Notes under the pieces: model-generated
Told to the model about the DNA's origin: nothing
Database searches by the model: none
The model's input: only the letters and a program-made list of their open reading frames with translations
In this document: positions 24,155 to 36,600 of the stretch, one piece after another
Layout of the letters: every line of letters begins with the position of its first letter
Position numbering within the stretch: position 1 is the stretch's first letter
Position numbers and translations under genes: made by a program
Source of the DNA: Bolinopsis microptera
Taxonomy: Eukaryota > Ctenophora > Tentaculata > Lobata > Bolinopsidae
Assembly: GCF_026151205.1 (NCBI RefSeq)
Contig: NC_087080.1
Span: 2,769,096-2,833,095 of the forward strand
Length of the DNA: 64,000 nucleotides
Reading direction: 5' to 3'

Positions 24155-25455
24155 GGTAGCTCCGTGGGGTTCAGTTGCTGGGGAATCGGTTGGCGTTGGA
24201 CCTCTTTCCCCCTCCCGATGATAATCTCGTTTCTCAGGCCATCGATTTGTTCCTGAAAACCAGCCTTCATGTTCTCGATGAGCTTCAATAAAAAAGACTC
24301 ATCTTGATCAGTCTTCTTCTCTTGGTTTTCTACTCGTGGCTTGTTGATGGTTGGGGGATACGTAGTGTATCCTGACGAAGCAATGCTGAATTTGGGAAGC
24401 GCATTTCGTCTGTAGGGCTCAGTAGTATTTTCTACTCGTCTGTAAGTCTCTCGTTCTTCTTCTTTTCCGTGGCCAGGACCGTTGCGGGTAAACACCAGGT
24501 GTTGAAAGGTACATTGATCGTCTTCACATCTGATGTTTTTAATGGAAAACTTGCATATTCTGGGATGCCAGTATAGGCACTTTTTACCTTTCTTGCACCC
24601 ATTCTGATGCTTGGCCCCAAAGTCGCAAAACTTGTAACATCTCTTAGGGTGGCTCCTCTCACAGGTTTTGCCGTCTACAAGGACTTTGCCAGTTCGTCCA
24701 TGTGGGCATGCCCTTTTCTTGAAGAGCTCACAGATTTGTTCTTTCTTGTGCCCTGAGGTATTGGGATTCCTCTCCCTCGTCTCCCTTGTCTCATCACGAC
24801 CTCTTCGTGGGCTTATCCTCTCTGATGACTCTGCTTTTTCTTCTTCACTTTCAATCTCATGGTCACTTTTACCTGTATTTTCCTCTGACTCTGTAATAGT
24901 GTCCAGTTTGTCGACACTAGCACTAAGTGCTTGTTTCGGAATCGGTTTCAGTGAGCCTTGTTTTGGAGGGTTTGATGAAAGCAGCATATCCTCCAATTCA
25001 TTCTTTTCCAGACACACGTGGCACATCCAGACAAATCCTTTTGGATTTGTTTCACTCATACTCGTTGCCTTTTTCTTCAGCTCCTCACAGTCGTGACTTC
25101 CCAATAGGCACAATCTGCAGGTGAAAAGAGGCGCGGATTCCAGTGTGTTCTGGTACACTGACTTGCAGTCACTGCATTCAGCTTCAAATAGTGACTCTAT
25201 CTTCAGGATTATTCTGTCAGTCAGGATATCCTGGTTTCGATAAAGCTTTTCCTTACCATCCTCTGACCTGGCTTTGAGTCCAACTAATTTTGCACAAGCC
25301 TCTAGCTGCTGGGCATTGCACTTCTTGACGTTAGTTTTATTTTCCCCATAAGGCAGTGAAGGACTATAGCTCGCAAGGGCTTTCTTGGCGTGCTCATCAG
25401 CTATGTTTGCAAGACCTCCAAGCACAACTTTCTGATTCTCTAGTATCGCTGGCAT
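24046..25455 (-). CDS. LINE ORF1: PHD-like and CCCH zinc-binding protein
   Basis: This ORF1 protein of about 469 residues presumably coats the element RNA. I take the start at the ATG at 25455 (MPAILENQK); the frame is open further upstream but has no earlier ATG nearby. About residues 90-150 contain paired cysteines and a histidine in PHD-like order: CSDC, then CRLC, GSHDC, and finally WMCHVC. PHD-type fingers are known in ORF1 of CR1-like LINEs. An acidic, serine-rich stretch with many Glu follows. About 240-325 carries three to four CCCH-type motifs, seen as CELFKKRACPHG, CERSHPKRCYKFC, CKKGKKCLYWHPRIC and CEDDQCTFQH. A glutamine-rich helical segment (FQEQIDGLRNEI) near the C-terminus could trimerise. 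The last 36 codons overlap ORF2. Confidence 0.9.
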   Translation of the reverse strand: MPAILENQKVVLGGLANIADEHAKKALASYSPSLPYGENKTNVKKCNAQQLEACAKLVGLKARSEDGKEKLYRNQDILTDRIILKIESLFEAECSDCKSVYQNTLESAPLFTCRLCLLGSHDCEELKKKATSMSETNPKGFVWMCHVCLEKNELEDMLLSSNPPKQGSLKPIPKQALSASVDKLDTITESEENTGKSDHEIESEEEKAESSERISPRRGRDETRETRERNPNTSGHKKEQICELFKKRACPHGRTGKVLVDGKTCERSHPKRCYKFCDFGAKHQNGCKKGKKCLYWHPRICKFSIKNIRCEDDQCTFQHLVFTRNGPGHGKEEERETYRRVENTTEPYRRNALPKFSIASSGYTTYPPTINKPRVENQEKKTDQDESFLLKLIENMKAGFQEQIDGLRNEIIIGRGKEVQRQPIPQQLNPTELPCHPATRAVPGLHPPIPYPYMMAPQWFSQNFPPLSS

Positions 25456-25560
25456 TTTCAAAGAGCAGTACCCAGACACGATGTATGATGCTGGATCCAG
25501 CCGGGTCTGAAAAAATGTGCGACAGAAACTTGAAAGTAAGTTACCCTTGTAGTAGGGTAG

Positions 25561-27223
25561 GGGTTATTGGGTAGGTTTTGAAATAACTGATTGATCACGA
25601 TTTTTCTTCAAATAACACAGACAGCGTAATTCTTCAAGCTAAACTGCGTTCAAACGATAACAGCAATGAAATATCCAGCTCCCTTTTAGGATCACAATTA
25701 TAAAATACTGTTTTAACAAAGATTCAAACCTCCCATTAACATCATAGTCGAAAAGAACAAGTTTAACATGTGCATGCCTATCATAGCGGTATGAGTGGTT
25801 TAATCATGTTTTATACCATATTTCAAATTTCAATATCATTATTTAAATGCAACTTAGGACCGGAAAAATTATACCGATATGGTAAGTTGCGCAGTGTGCT
25901 TATGTGCGTATAGTCGTGAAGTTAATAGGTTGAAATTTCAAATTTTAATCTATACCCAGATGCCGATGAGAGAAGTGAAACGAGATCTGAATTGGTATTT
26001 CTCGAAGAACACTTCCACTACTAAATGTAGGTAGTTCGAGAGAACTATTTCATTTTGTTCACTTGGCACATCGCCAATTTTACAAATTTGCCCGATGTCA
26101 TACGTTCCTGTTATGTCAAGATTAAACAATGTTCATCCGTACCCGTTTAATTTTAATAGACATATTTTAAAAGATGATAACGAAATGTACAAAGTTTAGA
26201 TCTTAGATCGGATTGGTTCGTGTCATATGAATGATATGTATTAGTATTAGTATTGCTGTAGCATTAGATGCAGTTCACCACCGTCTCCAGTTAATTACAT
26301 CATCTGGACTGGTACTGGACCACTGCGAGTGCTTTATGGAGAAAATGGAGAAAATTGCATATCGATTACCGTGTCGGCATGCATCTGATAATAGTGAGGT
26401 GACCAGATGCAACTTAGGCTACATGAGGGCAATAGTCTTATTACATATTTGGTGAAATTCGGGTTTAATAAAAAAGGTCTGCTTTGCCGACCCGAGGCCA
26501 AGATGGCTTCCCAGTGGCGTCGCTTGGGTAGGACCTGTATTTACTGGGTTCAACCCGTCTTGAAGTTGAAATCTTAAACGTCCCGACTGATAAGGATTGA
26601 GGAGGGTTCGCAAAGTCAGTACATCTCGTTAGACACATCAACAGCAAAATGGGAACTGGACTGCGCATTTTAGTGCGAGTCGCAAGATCATCCGGAGCAT
26701 AGACATCTAGATTCTAGGTTACCAAAAGCAATTTGATTACTGTGATGCGCATTCTCCTAGAGACCTATAATTGAAAGCCTACTTTAATTGAGAGCCTACG
26801 CCTTCTATAATTGAAGACCTTTCCTGACCGGTTTCATGAAGCTGAGCGTCCAATAATATCAGGTGATCCTGATTCCTGATGTTCCTACTATTGTATTGTT
26901 CGTTAGCCTGATTAAAGTTATATAGTTGTGGGTTACTTACTTAAAATCATGGTTTCCAAGGAATTTTGTTATTGTCGTTGAAGCTAATCCTGCATATATA
27001 TGAACCTTTTCTTGTCCTGTATATTTATTTGTCTGCTTCTATGAAACATGTAAGCTTTGTTATTTCCAGCTCTTAGTATCCATCTTGTTATATTGCTGGC
27101 TAGTGACTACCTTTATTACTATTTTTATTAATATCTTTGTTATGTATCTGTGTCATGTATTTGTTGGGCTGCGTACAGCGTTTAACAATTTGTCACCTAT
27201 TGCTACAGTATACCGTCAAGCTT
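25561..27223. other. non-coding stretch, nothing firmly identified
   Basis: No exon was recognised. At about 26512 the sequence cagtggcgtcgcttgggt resembles the terminus of some DNA transposons, but no inverted partner was found. Confidence 0.4.
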
Positions 27224-27322
27224 GAATAAGTTACATATTTCCATATCATTAACAAATAATAAGTTACATATTTCCATATCATTAACAAATAATAAGTTAC
27301 ATATTTCCGTATCATTAATTAA
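27224..27322. repeat. three-copy 33-bp tandem repeat
   Basis: Units start at 27224, 27257 and 27290 with aataagttacatatttccat. The third unit carries one substitution and a changed end. Confidence 0.95.
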
Positions 27323-27934
27323 CAGATTTACCGCTTCTAGTGCTGGTCTAAGGTAGTGTCCTACGTCAATATGTTATCTGTGTTGATCGTGTTTTGTCCT
27401 GCACTCAACAACCAATAACTCGTATCCATTCACAGAGCTCACTTTTTACTTTTGTAGTGTATTGGATTTTGTTGTAATCTGTATGTTTATGAGGTAGTAA
27501 TTGTCCTTCTAAATGCAACACGAAACTTGGCCCCGGCTAGACAATGAGTAGGGTAACTGTGATACAAATGTGCAGTTCTAAATAAGCACCTTTTGAGCCA
27601 TCATGTCCCATTGTGCATAAGGTGGCCCTGACGCCCTGTGAGCCATTCCTTTAATTTTAGCCCATTACGACTACAGCTCCGACCTTCTCCATAATACCCT
27701 GTAACCATTTTCTTAAGACCTCGAAGCTTCGTCAAGAGAATCCCCGTCCGATTATGATCATATAAGACACTTTTCGTAGCCCTTTCGATCACATTTTCAA
27801 CCACCCAATAGATCGACTGATGATATCATCTATGGGTTATGAATCAGTTTATTTCCGGCTTAATCAGACGTAACCTCTCTTCTCAATATGACGACCCAAA
27901 ACTAAAAATGACATTGTAAGGAGAATATATAATA
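27323..27934. other. non-coding stretch, nothing identified
   Basis: No recognisable gene or repeat was seen. Confidence 0.4.
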
Positions 27935-28579
27935 TCACGGAGCACAATATGTTGTACTAGTTGTTGTACGGCTAGTATCGACTATCGATATTGTATTATA
28001 ATTATTAAAGTGCATAATGGTGGATGGGGGTGCTGTCTGATCACCAATAATTCCTCCACTCTCCGATCCAAATCCCTCTGCTTTTATCTTTATATACCTC
28101 TGACCCGTCATCTCTCCTGTACAAGCAGCCCACTGATTGGAGGTCCGCTGATTGGTTGTCAGTGCAAGTTGAGTCCGCTGATTGGATGGGTGTGTACAAT
28201 TAGGAGGGATAGGAACTGCTGTGTAATGCCTTAATGATGACAGCCTAGAGCAGCGGTGGTGGAGTTGATCATAATACGCGGGCACACAAACTGTATACCT
28301 GATATTATATCTATAATGTTGCCACAGTGCCTCATCTAGTACCCTGGCAGAGACCTGGTGATATTCTGTAGAAACCGTGTGTTCTTGATAAATACCAATC
28401 ATTGTCCATTTATTGTTCATCATTGGACGATTTGTGGCTCCAAAATGCAGCATTTCGTCATATTTCAGTGAAATATGCGTAGTTGCTACGTAGTTGGCGT
28501 AGTTGCTATCGAGCCTGTGATAGGCATAACCCTCTTTAACAAGGGCCTCTCTAAACCGAGCAATTAGGAACTGGCTCAT
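27935..28579 (-). CDS. unrecognised 214-residue open frame
   Basis: The frame starts with an ATG at 28579 and runs 214 codons in AT-rich DNA, longer than chance frames elsewhere in the window, but I recognise no domain. The first 110 residues are rich in Tyr, His and Asn (NYANYVATTHISLKYDEM, IYQEHTVSTEYHQVSARVL) with no signal peptide or membrane segment. The second half is low in complexity and includes repeated NQRT. Its 3' half runs through the CCAAT/TATA promoter candidate at 28088-28185, so both cannot be fully right unless the frame belongs to an older element. It could be a fragment of a transposon protein or a chance frame. Confidence 0.25.
   Translation of the reverse strand: MSQFLIARFREALVKEGYAYHRLDSNYANYVATTHISLKYDEMLHFGATNRPMMNNKWTMIGIYQEHTVSTEYHQVSARVLDEALWQHYRYNIRYTVCVPAYYDQLHHRCSRLSSLRHYTAVPIPPNCTHPSNQRTQLALTTNQRTSNQWAACTGEMTGQRYIKIKAEGFGSESGGIIGDQTAPPSTIMHFNNYNTISIVDTSRTTTSTTYCAP
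28088..28185 (-). promoter_or_regulatory. minus-strand promoter candidate: three CCAAT boxes and TATATAAAG
   Basis: Read on the minus strand, three boxes follow each other: CCAATCAGCGGAC at 28185-28173, CCAATCAGCGGAC at 28155-28143 and CCAATCAGTGGGC at 28140-28128. Then comes TATATAAAG at 28096-28088. Spacing of 30 and 15 bp between boxes and about 35 bp to the TATA box is normal for an RNA polymerase II promoter. Transcription would start near 28060 and run leftward. No recognisable coding exon follows within 500 bases. Confidence 0.5.
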
Positions 28580-28671
28580 TTGGTGGAGAGTTCTATCGTT
28601 TTGTAGTTTGTGACATATCTGTTATCTCGATATCATGGTGACTGCTTCTAGGTCCTTCTTTTTCTATCCTA

Positions 28672-28737
28672 ACATAGCGTAACATAGCGTAACATAGCGT
28701 AACATTGCGTAACATGGCGTAACATGGCGTAACATTG
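28672..28737. repeat. ten-base tandem repeat, acatagcgta
   Basis: Six to seven units of acatagcgta occur, the later ones changed to acattgcgta and acatggcgta. Confidence 0.95.
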
Positions 28738-30689
28738 TCAAGCTATGTAGTAATTGCATACGTTTAGTTAATCAAATTTCTTAATTGACTTACTTTAGTG
28801 CTCACTATGTAATCAGGGCAACAAGCTTGAAACTAGATGGAGGGGGATGTAGTCCCCCAGCATAGCAAACCTGTGTTTCATTTCTTAGAAATCATATAGC
28901 TACGGGATATAGGTTCCTATAGAGCTATAGTTACGGGATATACATAGGTTTACATAGGAAAAGGCATTCATGTTTTACAGCTTCAGAGTTTAATAGTTTT
29001 TAAAATAACGACTCATCAACTTTAATTCGAACACTTACAGTTACAAGCTGATCCCATACGGCATAGAATCAGGCACTAATCTAACATAAGTAATACTGAA
29101 TAACGGAAATATCTCACTATCCCGACAGATCTTACATATTACAAGTCAATATAGCATCAAATTATCCGATTATACGTCAGTAATGGTACCCAGATAATGT
29201 CTAATTAGCCATGATAGAGGTATGATTACAACTCAATAGTTTCATGGCGCCACGATTAACAATATCTTGTGGAATATGTATACTTGCTGGTTGTTGCAGT
29301 TCTATATAAATAGCATTTGCGTTTTTGTGAGTTTTACAATCGGTTGCTGTGTGTCTGTAAAGTATAAAATGGTTCACTTTGGTAAGGGATATTCTTTTTC
29401 AAATATTGTGTTGAAATTGCCAATTGGTAACAAATTTGGGCATGTAATTAGGTTTTCACGCATAAAATTTTTATCGTATAGTTCTAGTAAGAATGTTAAA
29501 TATTTTTCAAACTTTATAGTCTATCTAGTTTTACATTATCCTCGCACATTTTCGAATACCTTGTGTTGCTGACTTAATAAACTCATGATACTTGATTCCT
29601 TTTCTGGTAAGCTTCTATTAGTCTATACTGCGAAATTAAATGTAAAATAAAATCGTATCAGCTAGATTTTTGAGAAAGTGACCGACTTAATTGATATTAA
29701 TTTTATTTCGAATTTTTTGGACCATATCTCGTCTTTTTTAACCCATGTCCAGATGACTTGATGAAACGGGACGGAATGCAAATTCTGCTTAATTTCGTGG
29801 TAGCGTACTTACGACCATTTGTCCAATGAAGTTAAGTATTGTTTACATAAGGGTAAGCACTAAGCAGCCTAGGGGAGATATTGGGGTTTGGAAATACTCA
29901 ATACTTACGCTAGTGTCATTTCTACACAAAATCTATATGTGTAAATCGATTAAGGAAAAGCCGAAAGGGTTCTTAAATGACCAAAATCTGTAATACGCAT
30001 GATGTGAACGATTTCTCGTTTAGTGTGCTCAATAATTAAGCGGTAAATATTAATTTTAAAATTATACCACTACTCACAATGTCTTAATTTATACCGATTT
30101 TTGGGCCATGAAATTCCGTGGCTACTGGCTAGCCAAACAAGTCAAAAACAATTTAGATTCGTTGGTGTTGCATCTATTTTCCAAGAATAAAACATAAAGT
30201 TACAGACTACAGTAGATTTTGTCGAATCTTTTAGTGTTACTTAAATGTATAACATGGGTTAAAGCCTGTAAGTATATCCTGGAGGGGGATTATTTAAAAC
30301 ATATAACAAAATACATGTGTAAATCGTCTTCTGTAAGTATATTCCATTTTTACAAATAATTATATTAAAGATTTGTCCGGTTTTTGTCAAAATTAAAATT
30401 TACTGACAAAAAAGTTGAACTGATTGTTAACACCCTGAGCCGCGAAATGTAAAACTTGAAAGTTTAAAGAATGTATCTATAAAAAGCAGTCACTATGATA
30501 TCATCACCAAAAACTTGGTTTTTGAAGCACATTTCATTATTCTCATTGTACATATCTCTCTGACTTTTCTTTTGACATTCTTCGCAGTTTAAATTATGTG
30601 CTCCCATATTTGAAATATTGAACCCGAGCGTTGTGAACTAAGTTTTGTGAACTAAGTTTTGAGCGCTTCTTGGGGTACCACCAAGAATC
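28738..30689. other. non-coding upstream region of the Kv gene
   Basis: No exon was recognised. A possible splice acceptor (ttcttcgcag) at about 30588 could end a 5' untranslated intron of the channel gene. No TATA box was seen in the last 300 bases. Confidence 0.35.
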
Positions 30690-33600
30690 ATGGCCGGTGC
30701 TACACTGTACGCAATCGTTCAACGAATAATCGATGATGGCGAAAAGGGTAAGTTATTTAGTAATACTATTACGACACTGCAGTCAGCTCTACGTTGTCGA
30801 TACTAATCCTAGCTTCCTTGGGTGCCGCGCTAACAATACTTGGTCCCTTATGGCATTATGTTCAAAATTCATAAAGTCATGAGTCTCATCAGTAATGTAT
30901 TGATACTGATATTGATTGAATAAGGAAATTGTAATGAATACCCAAATGCTTGCACCAGGAAATCGTGTTATCAAAGTGTTAAATTTAATAACTCGATATG
31001 AAAGAAACCTCAAACAGTAAACAAACCTGCCGAATCTCAGCGAGCGGCAAGTTTACTTTTCTCATCCAATTATATTCGGGGCGGGGCCCTGTGAACTCTC
31101 CTAAATTACTGGAATAATAATGATTGCAAGTATAAGATAATGATATGAGACTCGCCGATGAGGGTTCAGTTCAGGCAAGCTAACACCATTATAAGTCAGC
31201 ACACTTGCATAATGAATATAATAGACACGTTTATTGATTATTCAGTATATTGGCGGGGGGAGGTCATGTAATACTGTTATTATTGTCCCGGAGTGTGCCT
31301 GGTAAATGTAATCACCTGATTCAGATGCCAACTCAACTCAGCGGCCTACATCTGAATATTGTCACATCCATGTTCGTCGTCTTTTTCTTGCGCCCTTGTA
31401 CTTATTTAGTGTTGTACCAATGATGAACGGGGTGAATAGAGCATTAGTCCTGGGCTCCGACGACGAAACTTCGTCCCATGTTTCCGATGGTAACTAAATA
31501 GAATGTGTTATATCTTGTAATCAGTAATGTTGAATTTTATGTCAGGTAATTTCGTCACCAGTAGACAAGCCAATGTAATATTAGACCGGGGAATGTTGAG
31601 TAAGATAATAATAATAAACTTAACTTCTCAGATTAACAATATTGGAGAAATCACACGCGGGACACAATCACAGCGTTTTGTTAAACACACAATCCTCAAT
31701 CGCTACATTAATCACGGTTGTTGGCATTTTCTTTACACACTCATTATTGTTTTTTTTGCTTAACATGTTCACGATATTGTTGCGTTCTGAATCCGAGAAT
31801 TTTTAGATCAGAGGGAAAGGGACCCTATACCATTCCATGAACATCTATGCGAGGCAATCATGGTTTGCATAATTTTATTTTTCCAGATAATTTCGTAATA
31901 TGATTTACCGAACGTTCACGTTAAGTTTTCCAAACTTATCAAGTTGTATGCTGCTACAACTTGGAATAAGCTGTAGTTACTTACTCCTGTGGTTCAGATC
32001 TTTTGTAATGTACTAAATATCTCTCAAAAATTGTCGGTATTTTTTGACACTCTTGGTAACTTTAAGAAACTAATTTAATAAATTAGGATTTAAATCTTCG
32101 TAAACTTGGTACATATCATTCTTTGGATAAAACCCAATCATGAAATTGAGGGTGTCGCCTCAAATTCTAACGCGTGTTCTCTTTTATAAAGCTTTTGACG
32201 AAATATCAAGTGTGTTCAACAGATTATTGTCAATTGTAATGCATAATTATTGTGAATACATAACTTCCGTATATGCTCATGCTGCACATTAATATACTTG
32301 TTTCTGGGATTTCTTAAACGTAAATTGCTATTTTGGTTCAATCGAATCAGTGTACTATATTAATATAGTTTTTGTATGGTTTTATCGTACATAGTCCACA
32401 TTGGCATTAAGGCAGACGCTGGTCACGTGCCACTAACAATGACATAAGGCTACTCTGTGAAAACCGGACGGACTGGTTCATGCAATGGTTTCTACTTCAA
32501 ATTCTGGCTATAATTCAGTCGAAATTGTTTCCTTTACTCACTAGTCGGTTCCGAACAAATCTTTTGTTGTCCTTGACTCACTTGCGTCCATGACCTGAAC
32601 TAGTCTTGGTTTAGGGTAGATCCGGGGCCCTGTATTGTTACTGTTAGACTGATGAGGCAGAGTAATAATTCCTCTCTCAATTCGGCGGGAGTAGGTAGAT
32701 ACGCGAGGACAGGTAATTTATTAGCCCAGTATAAACATCTTAGCCATGTCGCGTCTTCGCGAGTATTGATGACAAATTAAGTGTAATGTGAAGTGAATTA
32801 GTTTGTGAGAATGACTAATACGATTAGAAAAAATATCAGTAAATAATTCCAGATTATAATTTCGAAATCAGTTGTTGCATCCCCCTATCCCATTGTTATA
32901 TAACATCTTTTCGGTTGTTAAAAGGAGAGAATCGTCTCGACGGTGAGGGGTGCCGATGAAGTATCCAACGGTACGTAGACGAACCTTTAAAAATTATCCA
33001 CGCTCAGCGATTTTGTAGAAAAAAGTCCCGGACTAATAATTGTGTTCCACCTCACAGACCCCAGTACTGACCACGTGACAAGTTTCTGTCTCATGAGAGG
33101 GATTCTGTGGGTTTTATAATCAGTTGCTCCTGTCTTTACAGTCTGCCTGCTAGTCTACTATAGTGGTTATGTATTTTATCAAGGAGACATCTCAGTGATT
33201 AGCAGTATAGATATTGGGGAAAAGCCCTGGAATACAGGCCTTTAGGGCTAAGTTATGCTAACTTGGATACCAATTAAACTGTATTTACATGAGATAGCTT
33301 CTTCTTGGGATGTTTATAAGATGTTTATAAAATCATTTCATACTCTATTCGATCCAGAACCAGAACCATTTAAGGCAAATATATCATATGCTAAACATTA
33401 TTTCATGAACCGTATCTTCAGTTCAGTAGTTTCGTCTCTAATCCATGTGACTTGATCCACAGTGATTCGAGGATCAAATTCATGGCAGATTCAAAGTTGC
33501 CATTTAGTCAAGTCATCGTTCCTGCATAAACAAAATATGCAGAGATAACATGATATATTTTCTGTTGTTTTAAAGTATGGTATTTCCAGATGTTTGACGG

Positions 33601-36600
33601 AGATATATTTCAGATCTAGGGTCGGCGGCAGAGCACAGAGAAGTATTTACAGACGGGAGGTCGACTCCAAAACAACAAGACAGAAACAACGTTCATATTG
33701 ACGAGTTTTTGGAGAAACCTCTTAAAAATAGGGTAAGTTTTTCATCTGAGTTTTTCCAAGTTTCAGATTTTTTTTCAAGTTTCAACGGTTAATAATTAGG
33801 GTATGATTATTCCCTCCGATAACACAATTATAGCTTTTTCCTTTCCTTTAAAAACTCAACTTTTCTTAAGTTTCTTATTGAATTTAACTCGTATGAAGGT
33901 TCTGGAAACATATAATTGACTTAAAGACTACAAAATTTTCTTATCCTACAGGTAAAACTGAACATATGTGGACTCCTGTTCGAAACGTACAAATGTACTC
34001 TTCAAGAATACCCACAGACATTACTAGGGGGTTCAGAACTAGACAACTATTATGATCCCAATAAGAACGAGTACTTCTTCGATCGAAACAGAGAATCCTT
34101 TTCATATATTTTGAACTTTTACCAGACGGGCCGCCTGTACGCTCCCAGCCATGTACCGCCAGATATTTTTGAGGCCGAGCGAGAGTTTTATAAGATAAAC
34201 CTGGCACTACGCCAGAAAACTGCCGCTCAAAATGGGACTAAGAAAATTGTGGCTAAGAAATCAAGGTGGGAAAAGATTGCAAATAAGGTGTGGAAGTTTC
34301 TGAACAATCCTAAGTCGAGTAAGGCGGCCACTGTGTGGGCTTGGCTAGATATTGCGTTTATCATGGTCTCAGTCACTTGTCTAATCGTTGAGACATTACC
34401 AGAGGTAAGCTTTTTTTTTCATGGTATCTATTTCTACATTAAAATACCATTTATGTTCGTATATTAAAACTCGTGAAATGTGGTATATTTTTACCTGACA
34501 TTATTCGGGCTCTGTTAATCGGTTAATCTTCCATTTCAGTTTTAAACTTTAAAATCTTCAGATCAAACTGATGGTGTCAGACAATTCCTCCAGAGAGTAC
34601 AAAATTCTCTTTACGCTTGATACTATCTGTGTAGGATTTTTCACATTCGATCTTATAGCTAGAGGTACGTTTATTGATCATTAGGAAGTAGACATTTCCG
34701 ATAGGAATTGAAATAATAAAAAATTTTATTTTTTATGTTCCCCTCTTGCCCATTTTTGGCTTAAAGTTTCTATTTGTATCCTCCTTATAACATTTGTAAC
34801 ATATGAAACATATTACTATTAATTTATACCATATGTAACATATTATGTTTGGCAGGTGTAACAGCGCCAGACAAGAAAGGGTTCCTCACCTCTCTTATGA
34901 GCTGGCTAGATTTTCTGGCTATACTTCCTTACTTTGTTCTCCTTTTTACTAAGGTAAGTTACAACTTAGTAGTTGTGTGTGAACCGCGTCAGCACTTTCT
35001 CAGCCAGGGTTGGAAATTTTTAGCGAGGTTAAATGATTATGGGTGGAACCGTGGAGGTCCCAACGCTGCCATGAACCATGTTCCATGTGCTAGAACGGAT
35101 GGGCAAATGTAGGTGAGGTGATTTCAGAATCGTCCAGGTGCTAAAGCATAATGCTGAGATTGTTGCTGGTGAAGTAATCGAAGAGGTCGTTCATCGAGAG
35201 GTAATACCTGTAGAGATTGTTCACATATTACGGTGACATTTTTATACCCCTCCCCTTCCCCCTCTCCCTCCTTCCGCATGCTGTAACACATTGCTATTGT
35301 GTGGTCATGTGATGACCCTAGCCCAGGGACAAAAGGAAATCGCGGCGTGTGCGGGATCGCGATTTTTCCCATTATTTGCGACATATTTTACATGTCGACT
35401 GTTATAAATAATCGCCAAAATAATCGCGATTTTCTTTTTTCCCTGCCCTAGGCTGGTATACGTAATATGTGAACGGTCCCAGTATAAGCCCAGTGGTGTG
35501 TTGAGGATTTTCTAGATGTTCTCGTAATTGTTGTGAAGTGTCATCTCGGTGTGTTAACTATCATGGGCCACTGGTACAGCATTCCACTCGGTTCAATCCG
35601 TGAAATCTGTTATTCGTTGTAATTTTAATATGGCATTGCGGTAAGGGGCGAGTCAAAGTAGCATATTTACTTTTGTTATTATTATTAGGAATTGAATGAT
35701 GCAATAGATACGTTAGTCCTACTGACATTAACAATTTACTTTTGTTGCTAGGAATCGAATAATACGATAGAAATATTACGAGTGCTGCGGTTAGCGAGGG
35801 TACTCAGAGTCTTCAAACTTGTGCGGAGAAGCAAAAAGTTACTCCTTATAGGTCAGAATCTTCAATATGTAACACTTTTGCTATTCGCTTATTTTAAGAT
35901 GACATTTTTCTGGGTGTTTTAAAATACCGTGAAACTTCCATTTCTGGAATATCAAATAACGGTATATGGTTTTATATCAGTTCGGGGTTATCATATTATT
36001 ATAAAGATCGGTATTTCACTGTAAAATTGTTTTACCCACGATAACACACTCTTAAAATATAGCTGACTCGCTGTTAGTCTCTATTTCCTTATTTATTTAA
36101 GCTATTTTAAGATTTTCATCATGCTCATTTAACAAACTGCAGCACACGTGATGAAGAAAAGTACGAGTGAGTTGTCACTACTTGTCATGGTGTGGCTCAT
36201 GGCCGTAGTCGTTTTCGGCTCTTTCCTCTACTACGCTGAAAATGGGGTAGGAAATTTATTTTGGAATCTTCACTTCGAACTTCGAACGCTCGTTAAAAAT
36301 AACAACATGAATAGTGTTCATGTTCGAAGTGTTCATTGAACACTGAACAGCGATATACCTTAGTATTTTAATGAAGATTAGCCGATTCTTGTACATTTCC
36401 GAGGAATCTTTACGTTCGAATGTAAAATGATTCAGCACGCTCGATGTTTTTTTCCACAATATTTAACTTGGCTTTGTTTACAGAAGAACGAGAATATCAC
36501 GAGTATCCTGGGTGCATGTTGGTGGGCTGTTGCTACAATGTCAACTGTGGGCTACGGGGACGTATATCCTAAGGTTAGTTTTGTCCTAGAAACCAGGACA

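Larger units (their letters stand above)
20870..25560 (-). mobile_element. full-length CR1/jockey-type LINE, both ORFs intact
   Basis: The element is read on the minus strand: ORF1 (25455-24046) and ORF2 (24154-21050) overlap by 109 bases in different frames, and neither has a stop or frameshift. The 5' untranslated part probably reaches to about 25560 and the 3' part to about 20870, but no poly(A) tail or target-site duplication was found, so both borders are estimates. CR1-like elements usually end in short 3' repeats rather than poly(A). Intact frames mean the copy was either inserted recently or kept active. Confidence 0.85.

Noticed and set aside
26505-26620. Possible DNA-transposon terminus (cagtggcgtcgcttgggt)
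   Set aside because: No inverted partner or target duplication could be found.
34111-34467. 118-codon frame at the Kv locus
   Set aside because: It is part of Kv exon 3 read through its donor into the intron; the true exon ends at 34404.
35124-35384. Minus-strand frame inside Kv intron 5
   Set aside because: It runs over a MITE and low-complexity pyrimidine sequence; no coding signal.
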